Source: Radicibacter daui
Lineage (GTDB): Bacteria > Pseudomonadota > Alphaproteobacteria > Radicibacterales > Radicibacteraceae
Assembly: GCA_030657355.1 (NCBI GenBank)
Contig: CP131057.1
Location: 393,501-457,500, forward strand
Direction: 5' to 3'
DNA length: 64,000 nucleotides
The notes under the pieces are model-generated. The model did no database searches. It had not been told where the DNA came from and was given only the letters and a program-made list of their open reading frames with translations. Below are positions 25,171 through 32,895 of the stretch, one piece after another. How positions within the stretch are numbered: the first letter of the stretch is position 1; each line of letters begins with the position of its first letter. The position numbers and the translations under genes are program-made.

Positions 25171-25238
25171 CATGGCGTCGTGGCGCTCGAGCCCGGCCGC
25201 CTGATCGACTGCTTCACGCCGATCCGGCAGGGTTTTCT
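25171..25238 (+). pseudogene. kdgF 3'-end remnant, right copy of the 68-bp direct repeat
   Basis: In the kdgF frame it encodes HGVVALEPGRLIDCFTPIRQ then G-F-L and a stop (CTT TAA), where the intact gene ends D-F-L and stops (CTG TGA). The duplicate therefore keeps the protein end but has different last codons, as expected if an insertion replaced the original gene end with its own copy. No start or upstream kdgF sequence is present. Confidence 0.9.
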
Positions 25239-25266
25239 TTAAAACGGCTGTGACGCGCTTTTCGAG

Positions 25267-25308
25267 CAAGGCCGGCTATAGACTGTTCCAGCAGTCTGCC
25301 CGGCCTTG
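25267..25308. repeat. Two-tier hairpin downstream of the beta-lactamase gene
   Basis: Outer arms CAAGGCCGG / CCGGCCTTG (25267-25275, 25300-25308) and inner arms AGACTG / CAGTCT (25280-25285, 25292-25297). It begins 9 nt past the bla stop and lacks a T-tract, so it may protect or end the bla transcript. Confidence 0.55.
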
Positions 25309-25316
25309 TCCGGAGG

Positions 25317-26339
25317 TTATCTGGTATGAAATGCAACCTCCTGCATCATTTTGGAAAACAGGTCTGTCCGTTCGTCCAGCGGCTTGTCGGACCCGGCCAG
25401 AAAAGCGGCAATGATTACGGCATGGCCATCAGGCCAGCTCACAATTCCGATATCGTTGAACGCGGCGGTAATGCCGTTCATGGAAATCGACGTGCCGCAT
25501 TTATCCGCCAGCGCCGCGCCGGCAGGCAGACCGGCTCTCAGGCGCAATGGTTTAGTCTGGCCATACATCAACGCCAAAAGATGTTGCGTGGACTTCGGTG
25601 ACAGCAGCTCGTTTTTCCAGAGTTTTTGAAGAAATAGCGCTGCAGCATCGGGCGTTGTGGGGTTGCGCGGGTTCTGAAGGAAATCCTGATAGCCGTGCCA
25701 CAGGCGCAGGTTTCGCTGATGAGCGGTTTCGTTTACCGGCGGCCTTTGACCACTCGGCAAGGCTGAAAAAACCTCATTTATCGCCCCCTCTTCCATCTCG
25801 ACGTGCATGTCGCCCAGTTGGTGTTTCTTAAGGAAGCGCGCAACAGTCTCAACGCCTCCGATCTGTCGGACAAGAGCGTCAACTGCGGTGTTGTCACTTT
25901 TGCTGACCGCCGCTGCGAGAAGCTGCTCGACGGTAAAGTTCATGCGCTGACCCTGGAAGGTTCGGGCTATATCGCTTGCGCCGGGGCGCAGCTCGTTTCG
26001 CTGAATGATCACGCTCGCCTGCAAGGACAGCAGCCCTTGATCAACCCTGTCGAGCACTGCAGCGGCAACCGGAGCCTTGAAGACGCTCATCATTGCAAAA
26101 GGCTGATCCTGGTTTACGCCCCAATGATCGCCTGTTCTCAAATCAATAATGGTGACACCCAAGACGCCCGGCCGCGCCCGTGCAGCAAGGGAGGAAAGCT
26201 TGTCTTGCAGAGAAAGGAGAACGTCACTTTTCTCCGGGTTAGCCAAAGCTGCCGGGGAGTACAGGACAGGCATGAAGATGACGGCGAAAATCGCAGCCAG
26301 CCTGACCATCATTCCGCCAAGCAGGTATTGTTGACGCAT
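25317..26339 (-). CDS. Class A beta-lactamase (PER-like, A2-type)
   Basis: 340 aa from ATG 26339, which has AAGGGG 8 nt upstream; longer in-frame starts lack a good site. A signal peptide covers about residues 10-33. Active-site motifs: S85-V-F-K88 (the SxxK nucleophile), S148-D-N150, and E184-G-A-I-N188 as the omega-loop Glu and Asn. The KTG box is K280-C-G282, an unusual Cys in place of Thr/Ser. A long insert (ALPSGQRPPVNETAHQRNLRLW) resembles the extended subclass A2. It should hydrolyse beta-lactams in the periplasm; the spectrum cannot be read. The LysR gene upstream ends 133 nt before it. Confidence 0.9.
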   Translation of the reverse strand: MRQQYLLGGMMVRLAAIFAVIFMPVLYSPAALANPEKSDVLLSLQDKLSSLAARARPGVLGVTIIDLRTGDHWGVNQDQPFAMMSVFKAPVAAAVLDRVDQGLLSLQASVIIQRNELRPGASDIARTFQGQRMNFTVEQLLAAAVSKSDNTAVDALVRQIGGVETVARFLKKHQLGDMHVEMEEGAINEVFSALPSGQRPPVNETAHQRNLRLWHGYQDFLQNPRNPTTPDAAALFLQKLWKNELLSPKSTQHLLALMYGQTKPLRLRAGLPAGAALADKCGTSISMNGITAAFNDIGIVSWPDGHAVIIAAFLAGSDKPLDERTDLFSKMMQEVAFHTR

Positions 26340-26471
26340 TGCCAGTGCCCCTTCGCCCGAACGGCCGTTACGCCATCGTAGCGCTGCCATCCCCATGACT
26401 TGTCATCCCTCAATTTTTTGGTACAAGCCATTGTTTAACTGTAATAAGTTCAATTTCGGGCGGAAGAGCCT

Positions 26472-27392
26472 CTAGTCCGGGCTGTTACGGGCAACGGCCA
26501 TGATCTGTTTCCGCAGCCACATATGAGCAGCGTCACTGCGCATCCGGGGATGCCAGAAAAGCTGCATGCCCAGCCGCTCCAGCGCCAGTGGCGGCTGGAA
26601 CAGTTCAAGGGTCTGGTTGAAGCGGGTTAAAAAGCGGCGGGGCAGGGTGCAGATGCAGTCCGTGCTGGCAAGCACCAGCGGCGCCAGACCATAGCTCTGG
26701 ATGGAAACCGTAACCCGGCGTTCCCGGCCAATTTCGGTCAGAGCCGTGTCGATCATTCCGGTGAAATGTCCGCCGGCGGTGGAAATCAGCAGGTGGTCGA
26801 GGGTGCAGAACTCATCCAGCGTGATCGGCTGCGCGCCGCGCGGATGGCCGCGCCGCTGCGCGGTGACAAAATCATCGTCAAAGAGATTACGCGCAATCAG
26901 CCCGTCGGCCATGTCCTCGGTCGATCCGATGAAAACGTCGATATTGCCCTCTTCCAGATGCTGGGCGATCCGGGCCTTGTCCGGCAGGGTCAGGGCAAAT
27001 TTCGCCTCCGGCGCCAGGGCCTGCAACTGAGGGATCAAATCCGGCGCCAGAATGGCGGCGGGATTATCCGTGGCGGCGATGCGAAATACCCGCGTGCTGG
27101 TGGCAGGGTCAAAACGGTGCGCCGTATTGATGAAGTCGTTGAAATGTTCAATCAGCCCGGCAAGCTCCGGCACCAGGGCCGTTGCATGGGGCGTGGGCAC
27201 CATACCCCGGCCTGAAGTGGCCGGGGTAAAGAGCGGATCATTCAGTAACTGGCGCAGGCGCGTCAGCCGCGCTGAAAGAGCAGACTGGGTAATGTTGAGC
27301 CGGGCGGCTGCATGCGTGACATTCAGGTCTTTCAGCAGTGCATCCAGCGTCAGCAGCAAGCCGACATCAAAGTCAGAAATTCTTGTGGCCAA
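26472..27392 (-). CDS. LysR-family transcriptional regulator (NodD/LeuO-like group)
   Basis: 306 aa. The HTH is at residues 10-45 (LLLTLDALLKDLNVTHAAARL, NITQSALSARLTRLRQLLNDPLF), with the two-strand-linker wording DPLFTP found in the NodD/NahR group, followed by a substrate-binding domain (FRIAATDNPAAILAPDLIPQL). It lies between the GST and beta-lactamase genes, all on the minus strand, 49 nt after the GST start-distal end. It may regulate one of them. Confidence 0.9.
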   Translation of the reverse strand: MATRISDFDVGLLLTLDALLKDLNVTHAAARLNITQSALSARLTRLRQLLNDPLFTPATSGRGMVPTPHATALVPELAGLIEHFNDFINTAHRFDPATSTRVFRIAATDNPAAILAPDLIPQLQALAPEAKFALTLPDKARIAQHLEEGNIDVFIGSTEDMADGLIARNLFDDDFVTAQRRGHPRGAQPITLDEFCTLDHLLISTAGGHFTGMIDTALTEIGRERRVTVSIQSYGLAPLVLASTDCICTLPRRFLTRFNQTLELFQPPLALERLGMQLFWHPRMRSDAAHMWLRKQIMAVARNSPD

Positions 27393-27440
27393 TGAATTTC
27401 CTTATCAATGGCGTGGCTGGGTGCCGGTTCTGGTTGCCGC

Positions 27441-28115
27441 TTATGCCGCATTTTGCGGAAAGAGCGCACGCCGGCTTTCGGCATCAAGCTCTGATTTGAA
27501 GCTGTGATCCTGCTTCAGGGCAAGAGCCTGCGTGACTGCCGGACGGGCGGCCATCTGTTCCATGAAGCGCTGCACCGACGGGTAGTCGGCAAGACCCTTT
27601 TCTCCAAAGGCATAACCGGCTGAAGCTGCCCAGCCCCAGAGCGCCATGTCCGCGATGGTATATTCCTGCCCGGCCAGCCAGGGGAACTTGGCCAGATGGC
27701 CGTCAAGCACGGCATAATGGCGCCCCAGCTCCCGCACATAACGGTTGATCGCGTAAGGCAGCTTTTCCGGTGCGTAGTGCAGGAAATGAATAGCCTGGCC
27801 GGAAAAAGGCGAAAGGCCGGTCGCCACGAACTGAAGCCAGGAGAGTGTCGCTGCGCGGCCCGCCGCCTCGTCGGCAATGAACCGGCCATGCTTTTCCGCG
27901 AGGTAGAGCAGGATGGCGTGTGAATCAAAAACCGTCACGCCGTCATCCACAATCGCCGGCACCTTGGCGTTGGGGTTGATGGCCCGGAAGGCTTCGCTGT
28001 GCTGCTCGCCCTTGAAGATATCGATGGCGGTGACGTCGAAGGGCAACCCCAGCTCGTAGAGCAGCACGGCAACCTTCATCGAATTGGGCGTCGCGTGGAA
28101 ATAGAAGTTCAGCAT
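27441..28115 (-). CDS. Glutathione S-transferase family protein
   Basis: 224 aa. The N-terminal thioredoxin-fold domain carries the SNAIL-type motif: NAKVPAIVDDGVTVFDSHAILLYLAEKHGRF, with the cis-Pro and the D-S pair that bind glutathione. The C-terminal helical domain holds EYTIADMALWGWAA, the N-capping box. The usual catalytic Ser/Tyr/Cys near residue 10-13 falls in ATPNSMK (Ser). It conjugates or detoxifies electrophiles. An inverted repeat lies just upstream of the start. Confidence 0.92.
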   Translation of the reverse strand: MLNFYFHATPNSMKVAVLLYELGLPFDVTAIDIFKGEQHSEAFRAINPNAKVPAIVDDGVTVFDSHAILLYLAEKHGRFIADEAAGRAATLSWLQFVATGLSPFSGQAIHFLHYAPEKLPYAINRYVRELGRHYAVLDGHLAKFPWLAGQEYTIADMALWGWAASAGYAFGEKGLADYPSVQRFMEQMAARPAVTQALALKQDHSFKSELDAESRRALFPQNAA

Positions 28116-28124
28116 CTTGCGGAC

Positions 28125-28161
28125 ATTCTCGTGAGGTGAGGGGAAAGACCGCCACGAGAAT
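28125..28161. repeat. Inverted repeat just upstream of the GST gene
   Basis: ATTCTCGTG (28125-28133) and CACGAGAAT (28153-28161), perfect 9-bp arms with a 19-nt spacer, 10 nt upstream of the GST start. It could be an operator or a hairpin around the GST leader. Confidence 0.5.
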
Positions 28162-28230
28162 GGCCGGGCGAAGCATCACGCGACCAATCGATGCTGCCGC
28201 TTTCACCTATCGTCCGGCTCGATACCCGAT

Positions 28231-29295
28231 CTAACCGGCGGAAACGGTGCGAAAGCCCATCATCTCTGCCGTGACGCCCGGCCCGAAGGCCATGGCGACG
28301 CCCGTTTCCCCGGGGGCGGCCCCGGCCATGATGTCGGCAAGGGCGAACATCACCGTGGGGGAGGACATGTTGCCGTGGGCTTCCAGCACCCGGCGGGAGG
28401 CGGCCAGCGCTTCGGGCGGCAGGCTCATCGCCTGCTGGGCGGCATCCAGCACCGAGCGGCCACCGGGATGCACCGCCCAATGGGTAAAATCAGCGATGCC
28501 TGTCTTTTCCCTGAGTGTGGTGATCACAGGGTCGAGGCCGCGTCCAACCGTCGCGGGCACGGCGCCGGAGAGATACATATCAAAGCCCTGATCGCCGATC
28601 TGCCAGGTAATCTGTTCGCCGGTCTCCGGCACGATGCCGGCGGTAAAACCGACAATCTCCACCCCGGCCGGGCGGGCGGTGATGAGGCTGGCGGCCGCCC
28701 CGTCGGCAAAGATGAGGAAGGAGAGCAGCGCCTCCACATCATCGGTCGGCTGCAGATGCAGGGTGCAAAGCTCCACATTCACCATCAGCACCCGGGCTGC
28801 CGGGTCAGAGCGCACGATGTGGTGGGCAAGCTTCAACCCGTTGATGGCGGCATAACAGCCCATGAAGCCCACCAGCGTGCGTTCGGTGCTGCCCGGCAGG
28901 CCGAGAGCATGCAGCAGGTAAAGATCAAGCCCCGGCGCCATGAAGCCGGTGCAGCTGGTGATGATGATGTGGGTCGGCTGCTCCCCGGCATCGAGGTCGA
29001 GGCCCTTTACCGCGGCCAGTGCCAGCTCCGGTGCATGCTTCTCGTAGAGCGCCATGCGGGCAGCCGTGCCGGCGTGGCCGGTGGCGTCATAGAGGCCCTG
29101 GCGGTCGATACGATCCGGCGTTTCGACCGGCTCCAGGAAAGAATAACGATGGGCGATCTGCGCACGGCTTGCCATGCGCCGGAAGAGCGCCAGCTTGCGG
29201 CTGTCACCGATGCGGGTGGTTACGTAGTCGATGAACTTGCGGTGCACATCGTGCGGCGGCACGGCAGTCGCGATGCGGTTGATATAGGCAGGCAT
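28231..29295 (-). CDS. Type III polyketide synthase (chalcone/stilbene-synthase family)
   Basis: 354 aa from ATG 29295 with GGAG 9 nt upstream. The catalytic Cys is in LVGFMGCYAAINGLK, the His in HWAVHPGGRSVLDA and the Asn in EAHGNMSSPTVMFAL, the complete Cys-His-Asn triad. Bacterial members extend an acyl-CoA with malonyl-CoA to alkylresorcinols or pyrones. The b561 gene is 39 nt upstream and an ICMT-like gene is nearby, a pairing common for bacterial type III PKS that make modified lipids. Product unknown. Confidence 0.95.
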   Translation of the reverse strand: MPAYINRIATAVPPHDVHRKFIDYVTTRIGDSRKLALFRRMASRAQIAHRYSFLEPVETPDRIDRQGLYDATGHAGTAARMALYEKHAPELALAAVKGLDLDAGEQPTHIIITSCTGFMAPGLDLYLLHALGLPGSTERTLVGFMGCYAAINGLKLAHHIVRSDPAARVLMVNVELCTLHLQPTDDVEALLSFLIFADGAAASLITARPAGVEIVGFTAGIVPETGEQITWQIGDQGFDMYLSGAVPATVGRGLDPVITTLREKTGIADFTHWAVHPGGRSVLDAAQQAMSLPPEALAASRRVLEAHGNMSSPTVMFALADIMAGAAPGETGVAMAFGPGVTAEMMGFRTVSAG

Positions 29296-29334
29296 GGAGA
29301 AAACTCCCGGCTCAAGGGGCAAGGGACGACGATA

Positions 29335-29916
29335 TCAACCGGCCGTCCGGCCCGGCGCCATGCGCCGGAGCAGCCCGTCCTTCAGCACATAATGATGCAG
29401 CAACGCCGCCAGTGCATGCAGGCCGGCAAGCGTGATGATGATCCACGCATTGGTCTCGTGCATTTCATGCAGCGGACCACGCAGGCCGGCGGAAAGGGCA
29501 AAAGGCGGCTCCAGCGAAAACAGGCCGAAGAAACTGAGCCCCTGACCATAGGACCAATGCCACAGAAAGCCGATGACAACCTGCGCCACCACCAGAAGAT
29601 AAAGCAGCCCATGCATCATATGAGCGGCGATGGCCTGCAAACCGGCAAGCGGCAGGGCCGGGCGGCGCTGGCGGGTGAGGCGCCAGACGAGCCGGAAGAG
29701 GATGACGCCGGCCAGCGCAATGCCGAGCGAGATGTGCAGATCTTCCATGCCCTCCCGCAGTTCGGAATGGCGCGGGGCGAAGTGCCACCCCTGGGCAAGA
29801 CCGAAGAGGGTGATGACCAGAAGGGCCGTCAGCCAGTGCAGCAGGATGGAGATGCCGTCATAGCGCTCTCGGCGATCACCCGTGCCGGCAGGCCGGTCAT
29901 AGGACAGGGCATTCAT
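29335..29916 (-). CDS. Cytochrome b561 family protein
   Basis: 193 aa, four membrane helices. Haem-ligand histidines lie in ISILLHWLTALLVI, EDLHISLGIAL, AHMMHGLLYLLVV and LHEMHETNAW, the spacing of the bacterial di-haem b561 family. It passes electrons across the inner membrane between quinols and an acceptor. It is upstream of the PKS by 39 nt and may supply redox equivalents or guard against oxidised quinones. Confidence 0.92.
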   Translation of the reverse strand: MNALSYDRPAGTGDRRERYDGISILLHWLTALLVITLFGLAQGWHFAPRHSELREGMEDLHISLGIALAGVILFRLVWRLTRQRRPALPLAGLQAIAAHMMHGLLYLLVVAQVVIGFLWHWSYGQGLSFFGLFSLEPPFALSAGLRGPLHEMHETNAWIIITLAGLHALAALLHHYVLKDGLLRRMAPGRTAG

Positions 29917-29987
29917 CGGATTTTCCTTGCCTTGAAGATGAGTTTTCCCGTGCCGGGCCGCTTTGGTGCGGGCCCGGGGGGAAGATA

Positions 29988-29998
29988 ACGGGGTGAAA
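29988..29998 (-). promoter_or_regulatory. Copy 1 of a shared TTTCACCCCGT motif, upstream of cytochrome b561
   Basis: On the minus strand TTTCACCCCGT lies 72 nt upstream of the b561 start. The same 11 bases are found upstream of the TPR/sigma operon at 32125-32135. A promoter element for the locally encoded ECF sigma is one reading; no common -10 is apparent. Confidence 0.35.
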
Positions 29999-30003
29999 CG
30001 AGA

Positions 30004-30810
30004 TCAGGTGAGGCGGCTGTGCAGCGTGCTCGCGCGTGCCTCCAGAACATCGGGCGGCATCTTGCCAATCAGCATGAAGCCGTGGCCCGACTGCTTCCAG
30101 AACACCACCTGCAACCCCAGCCGTTCTTCCGGCTTCGGCGCGCTGTTGCCGCCACCGGCCTTGATGACGCAGAGCGCCATCGGCCCGTATCGCGGATCGA
30201 GCCAGGTGATCTGGCCAAGCGGTGCCCCGTCATATTGCAGGATCTGGGCGCGCTTGAGCTCCGCATCGGGCAGGCTGGCGAGCACCGGTGCCAGGTCGAG
30301 GTCAAGCCGGTTGCCGAGGCTCGCCAGCTCTACTGCCTGCCTTGCGGGGTCGGCCGGGATGTCGGCAAGTGTCTCGGGGGTATAGAGCGTCATGTACTGG
30401 GCGACGAGATCGCGCCAGCCGGGCGCGGCCACCTTCTCTTCCAGCAGTGGAGAGAGCAGGAAACGGTCGCCAAGTCCGCCGGCAAGCAGCAGGGCAATGC
30501 CCGCGGCCATGAAGCCGCGCCGGGAGGCCATGAAGCCCGATGCGCGCATCGGGGCAGCCACGGGCGGCGGTTCCAGCGCTTTATCGAGCATGGCTTCCAG
30601 CCTTGCCTCAGGGGCGGCATCCAGAAGCGGCGCAAAAGCTTCGGCAAACGGCAGGCTTGCGCGGGAAAGAGCCTCCAGCCGGTCGGCGGCCTCCGGGTCG
30701 CTCTCCAGCATCTTTTCAACGCGCGTGGTGTCGACCGCGTCCAGCTCGCCATCCAGATAGGCCGTGAGCAACGGGTCGAGCGGGTGCTGGCTGTCGTGTG
30801 TGCTGCTCAT
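30004..30810 (-). CDS. Anti-sigma factor (membrane)
   Basis: 268 aa. The N-terminal ~65 residues resemble an anti-sigma domain (LDPLLTAYLDGELDAVDTTRVEKML, SDPEAADRLEAL) without the HxxxCxxC zinc motif. A single membrane segment follows at about residue 100-117, introduced by a twin-arginine-like string (ASRRGFMAAGIALLLAGG). The C-terminal domain would be periplasmic. The ATG overlaps the sigma stop by 4 nt, the classic ECF/anti-sigma arrangement. It should hold the sigma factor inactive until an envelope or redox signal arrives. Confidence 0.88.
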   Translation of the reverse strand: MSSTHDSQHPLDPLLTAYLDGELDAVDTTRVEKMLESDPEAADRLEALSRASLPFAEAFAPLLDAAPEARLEAMLDKALEPPPVAAPMRASGFMASRRGFMAAGIALLLAGGLGDRFLLSPLLEEKVAAPGWRDLVAQYMTLYTPETLADIPADPARQAVELASLGNRLDLDLAPVLASLPDAELKRAQILQYDGAPLGQITWLDPRYGPMALCVIKAGGGNSAPKPEERLGLQVVFWKQSGHGFMLIGKMPPDVLEARASTLHSRLT

Positions 30811-31433
30811 GGCGTTTCTGCCTCACGGGGCGAAGGGACGGGCTTGTCGCCGAGTGTCGCGGCGATCCGGGCCCGGCCGGCGGCAAGGCGGCTCATCACC
30901 GTGCCGATGGGGATTTCAAGAACCTCCGCTACTTCGCGATAGGCCATTCCCTCGACATAGGCGAGGAAGAGGGCGGAGCGCTGTGCCTCCGGCAAGGTTT
31001 CCACCAGCCGGATGACCTCGCGCGCCGCCATGTGGGTTTCCACCGCCGCGCTGCCATCGAAGACCAGAGAGGTTTCGGCATCGACAAACCCCTGGCCCTC
31101 CCGGATCTTCCGGGAGCGGATCTCGTTGATCCACAAGGAATGCAGGATGGTGAACAGCCACTTGTCGAGCCGGGAGCCGGGCTGGAATTGCTCCGCCCGC
31201 TCCAGTGCGCGCAAGCAGGTTGCCTGCACCAGATCATCCGCTGTGTCCCGACGACCGGAAAGAACCAGCCCGTAGCGCCACAATCTTGTCAGTTGGCCAC
31301 GAAGACCGTCACGTACTTCGCTGATGGCCGCTTGCCGGCTATCGATTGTCGCCTCCGCTAGTGCCGCTTTGCCGGCCGGGCGATAAGGGGGCCTCGCACG
31401 GCCATGATCGGCCCTCTGAGCGATTACCTGCAC
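30807..31433 (-). CDS. ECF RNA polymerase sigma factor
   Basis: 208 aa from GTG 31433, chosen because GGGAGG lies 8 nt upstream; no ATG start is well placed. Sigma region 2 is DTADDLVQATCLRALERAEQF to LDKWLFTILHSLWINE, and region 4 is LPEAQRSALFLAYVEGMAYREV, EVLEIPIGTVMSRLAAGRARI. It is cotranscribed with the TPR gene upstream (31-nt gap) and the anti-sigma factor downstream. The PKS and b561 genes are plausible targets. The N-terminal ~40 residues are a non-conserved extension. Confidence 0.92.
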   Translation of the reverse strand: MQVIAQRADHGRARPPYRPAGKAALAEATIDSRQAAISEVRDGLRGQLTRLWRYGLVLSGRRDTADDLVQATCLRALERAEQFQPGSRLDKWLFTILHSLWINEIRSRKIREGQGFVDAETSLVFDGSAAVETHMAAREVIRLVETLPEAQRSALFLAYVEGMAYREVAEVLEIPIGTVMSRLAAGRARIAATLGDKPVPSPREAETP

Positions 31434-31464
31434 CGGCAATACCTCCCTCAAGAGTAGCGAAAGC

Positions 31465-32034
31465 TCACTCCCAGAGCGAGGCCGGATTGGAGATGGCCAG
31501 GGCAAGGTCCTGATATTCCTCGCAGCCGGTGCCGCAAAGCCCGCGGATCGTGGTCAGCTGCTCACGGGCAAGATCGGTCCGGCCCTTGATGACATAGGCC
31601 TCGCCCAGATACTCGCGCACCTTGGCATAGTGCGGATCGAGCGCGACGGATTTCAGGTAGAAAGAAATGCCTTCGTCGGTACGGCCGAGCTTGCGCGTGG
31701 CGTAACCACGGTAGTTCAGCGCCTCGGGCGTGTTCGGATCCTTGAGGGTGTCCAGCATCGCCAGCGCCTCGTCATACCGGCCGGCCTTGGCCAGCGAATA
31801 GGCATAATGGGTCAGGTTCTCGTCCGGCAGCAGCGCGCCCTGCTGCTCCACACAGGCCTTCTTGTGCTCGTCATAAACCTGGCCCTTGGGGCAGGTGGGG
31901 GTGGTGTCGTCGTCATCGCCCGCCGCACGGGCCGGAAAGCTGAGGACAACGGTTGCAATCCCTGCGCCGATAACCAGCACCGCCAGCAGGGCGGAAGGCG
32001 AGCGCAGGAAAGAAGAGATCAGAGTGCGTTTCAT
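31465..32034 (-). CDS. Exported TPR-repeat protein
   Basis: 189 aa from ATG 32034. N-terminal signal-type hydrophobic segment (LLAVLVIGAGIATVVLSFPARA) followed by an acidic linker (GDDDDTTP) and a two-Cys stretch (CPKGQVYDEHKKACVEQ). TPR helices follow: AYSLAKAGRYDEALAMLDTLK, ALNYRGYATRKLGRTDEGISFYLKSVALDP, AKVREYLGEAYVIKGRTDLAREQL. It ends 31 nt before the ECF sigma start and heads the operon, so it may take part in signal sensing in the periplasm. Confidence 0.88.
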   Translation of the reverse strand: MKRTLISSFLRSPSALLAVLVIGAGIATVVLSFPARAAGDDDDTTPTCPKGQVYDEHKKACVEQQGALLPDENLTHYAYSLAKAGRYDEALAMLDTLKDPNTPEALNYRGYATRKLGRTDEGISFYLKSVALDPHYAKVREYLGEAYVIKGRTDLAREQLTTIRGLCGTGCEEYQDLALAISNPASLWE

Positions 32035-32124
32035 GGGATGACGCTCCGTCGTGTGTTCGGATGGTTCAGCCTCATCAACACGCCGGCTCCGGCTTTTATT
32101 CGCCGGCCTCTTCAAAAAAATGTG

Positions 32125-32135
32125 ACGGGGTGAAA
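32125..32135 (-). promoter_or_regulatory. Copy 2 of a shared TTTCACCCCGT motif, upstream of the TPR/sigma operon
   Basis: On the minus strand TTTCACCCCGT, followed by CACATTTTTTT, lies 91 nt upstream of the TPR start. It matches the motif upstream of b561 at 11 of 11 bases. Candidate ECF promoter element. Confidence 0.35.
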
Positions 32136-32250
32136 ATCCCGCAAAGGCTTGACCCGCGAACCCCGCCTGTCGGATAGGAGCCGCGCCATTAACCTTTTGT
32201 TCATTCCGGCGGAGCCCCCGGCCGCCCATCCGGCAACTGGAGTTCAATCT

Positions 32251-32778
32251 GTGCCCGCCGCTATTGTTGTTTTTATCGTTCTTGCCCTGATCTTCCGCTT
32301 CTCCTCCCTGTTCATCTCCATCCGGCACGAAAAGGCGCTGAAGGGCGCCGGCGCACAGGAATTTGGCGCCGGGAACAGCAAGGCGCTCGCCGCCATGCAT
32401 ATCCTCTTCTATGTCGCGGCCATCACCGAGGGCGCCTTGATGCCGGGGGTATGGAACACCGGCCTGACCGTAACGGGTGTGGTAATCTATCTGCTGGCGG
32501 CGCTGGCTCTGGTATCCGTTATCCGCTCGCTCGGTGCGCTCTGGACCATCAAGATCATCATCGCGCCCGGACATCATGTGGTGCGCAGCGGCCTTTTCCG
32601 CTGGGTGCGCCACCCGAACTACTTCCTCAACGTGCTGCCGGAACTCATCGGTTTTGCCGTGGCGCTCAATGCCTTCACCACATTGCTGGTCGGCATCCCG
32701 CTTTATCTGGTGCCGCTCATCATCCGCATCCGGCAGGAGGAGCGGGTCATGCGCGATCAGGTGGCCGACTACACCTGA
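32251..32778 (+). CDS. Isoprenylcysteine carboxyl methyltransferase (ICMT)-like membrane protein
   Basis: 175 aa from GTG 32251 with GGAG 8 nt upstream; a TTG at 32149 is less likely. Four or five membrane helices and the ICMT/PEMT signature: APGHHVVRSGLFRWVRHPNYFLNVLPELIGF, then RIRQEERVMRD, which together bind S-adenosylmethionine. In bacteria this family often sits by type III PKS genes and methylates the alkylresorcinol-type product. Here it is divergent from the TPR/sigma operon across a 216-bp region. Confidence 0.9.
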   Translation: MPAAIVVFIVLALIFRFSSLFISIRHEKALKGAGAQEFGAGNSKALAAMHILFYVAAITEGALMPGVWNTGLTVTGVVIYLLAALALVSVIRSLGALWTIKIIIAPGHHVVRSGLFRWVRHPNYFLNVLPELIGFAVALNAFTTLLVGIPLYLVPLIIRIRQEERVMRDQVADYT

Positions 32779-32895
32779 GGATCTGGACCTGAGGATCTGG
32801 CCAACACCCCCGGATCCGCCGGGGGTGTCGCGCCTTAATTATATCCTTCTATCTGCTATTCTCTCCGGAACAGAATTCCTGTTCCGGATTACACC

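Larger units (their letters stand above)
24942..25316. other. Intergenic region holding the right islet boundary and a kdgF tail remnant
   Basis: No intact gene. The right copy of the kdgF repeat is at 25171-25238, and a two-tier hairpin lies at 25267-25308. The remaining sequence (24960-25170) shows no recognisable feature and probably contains the promoter of the AraC gene. Confidence 0.5.

Noticed and set aside
25060-25269. A 69-aa minus-strand frame across the kdgF repeat copy
   Set aside because: It runs antisense through the duplicated kdgF tail and has no ribosome binding site or motif.
31465-32613. A 382-aa reading frame on the minus strand over this stretch
   Set aside because: Its N-terminal two thirds lie over the ICMT-like gene on the other strand and over intergenic DNA. 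Only the part from ATG 32034 onwards has a signal peptide and TPRs, so I kept that as the gene.
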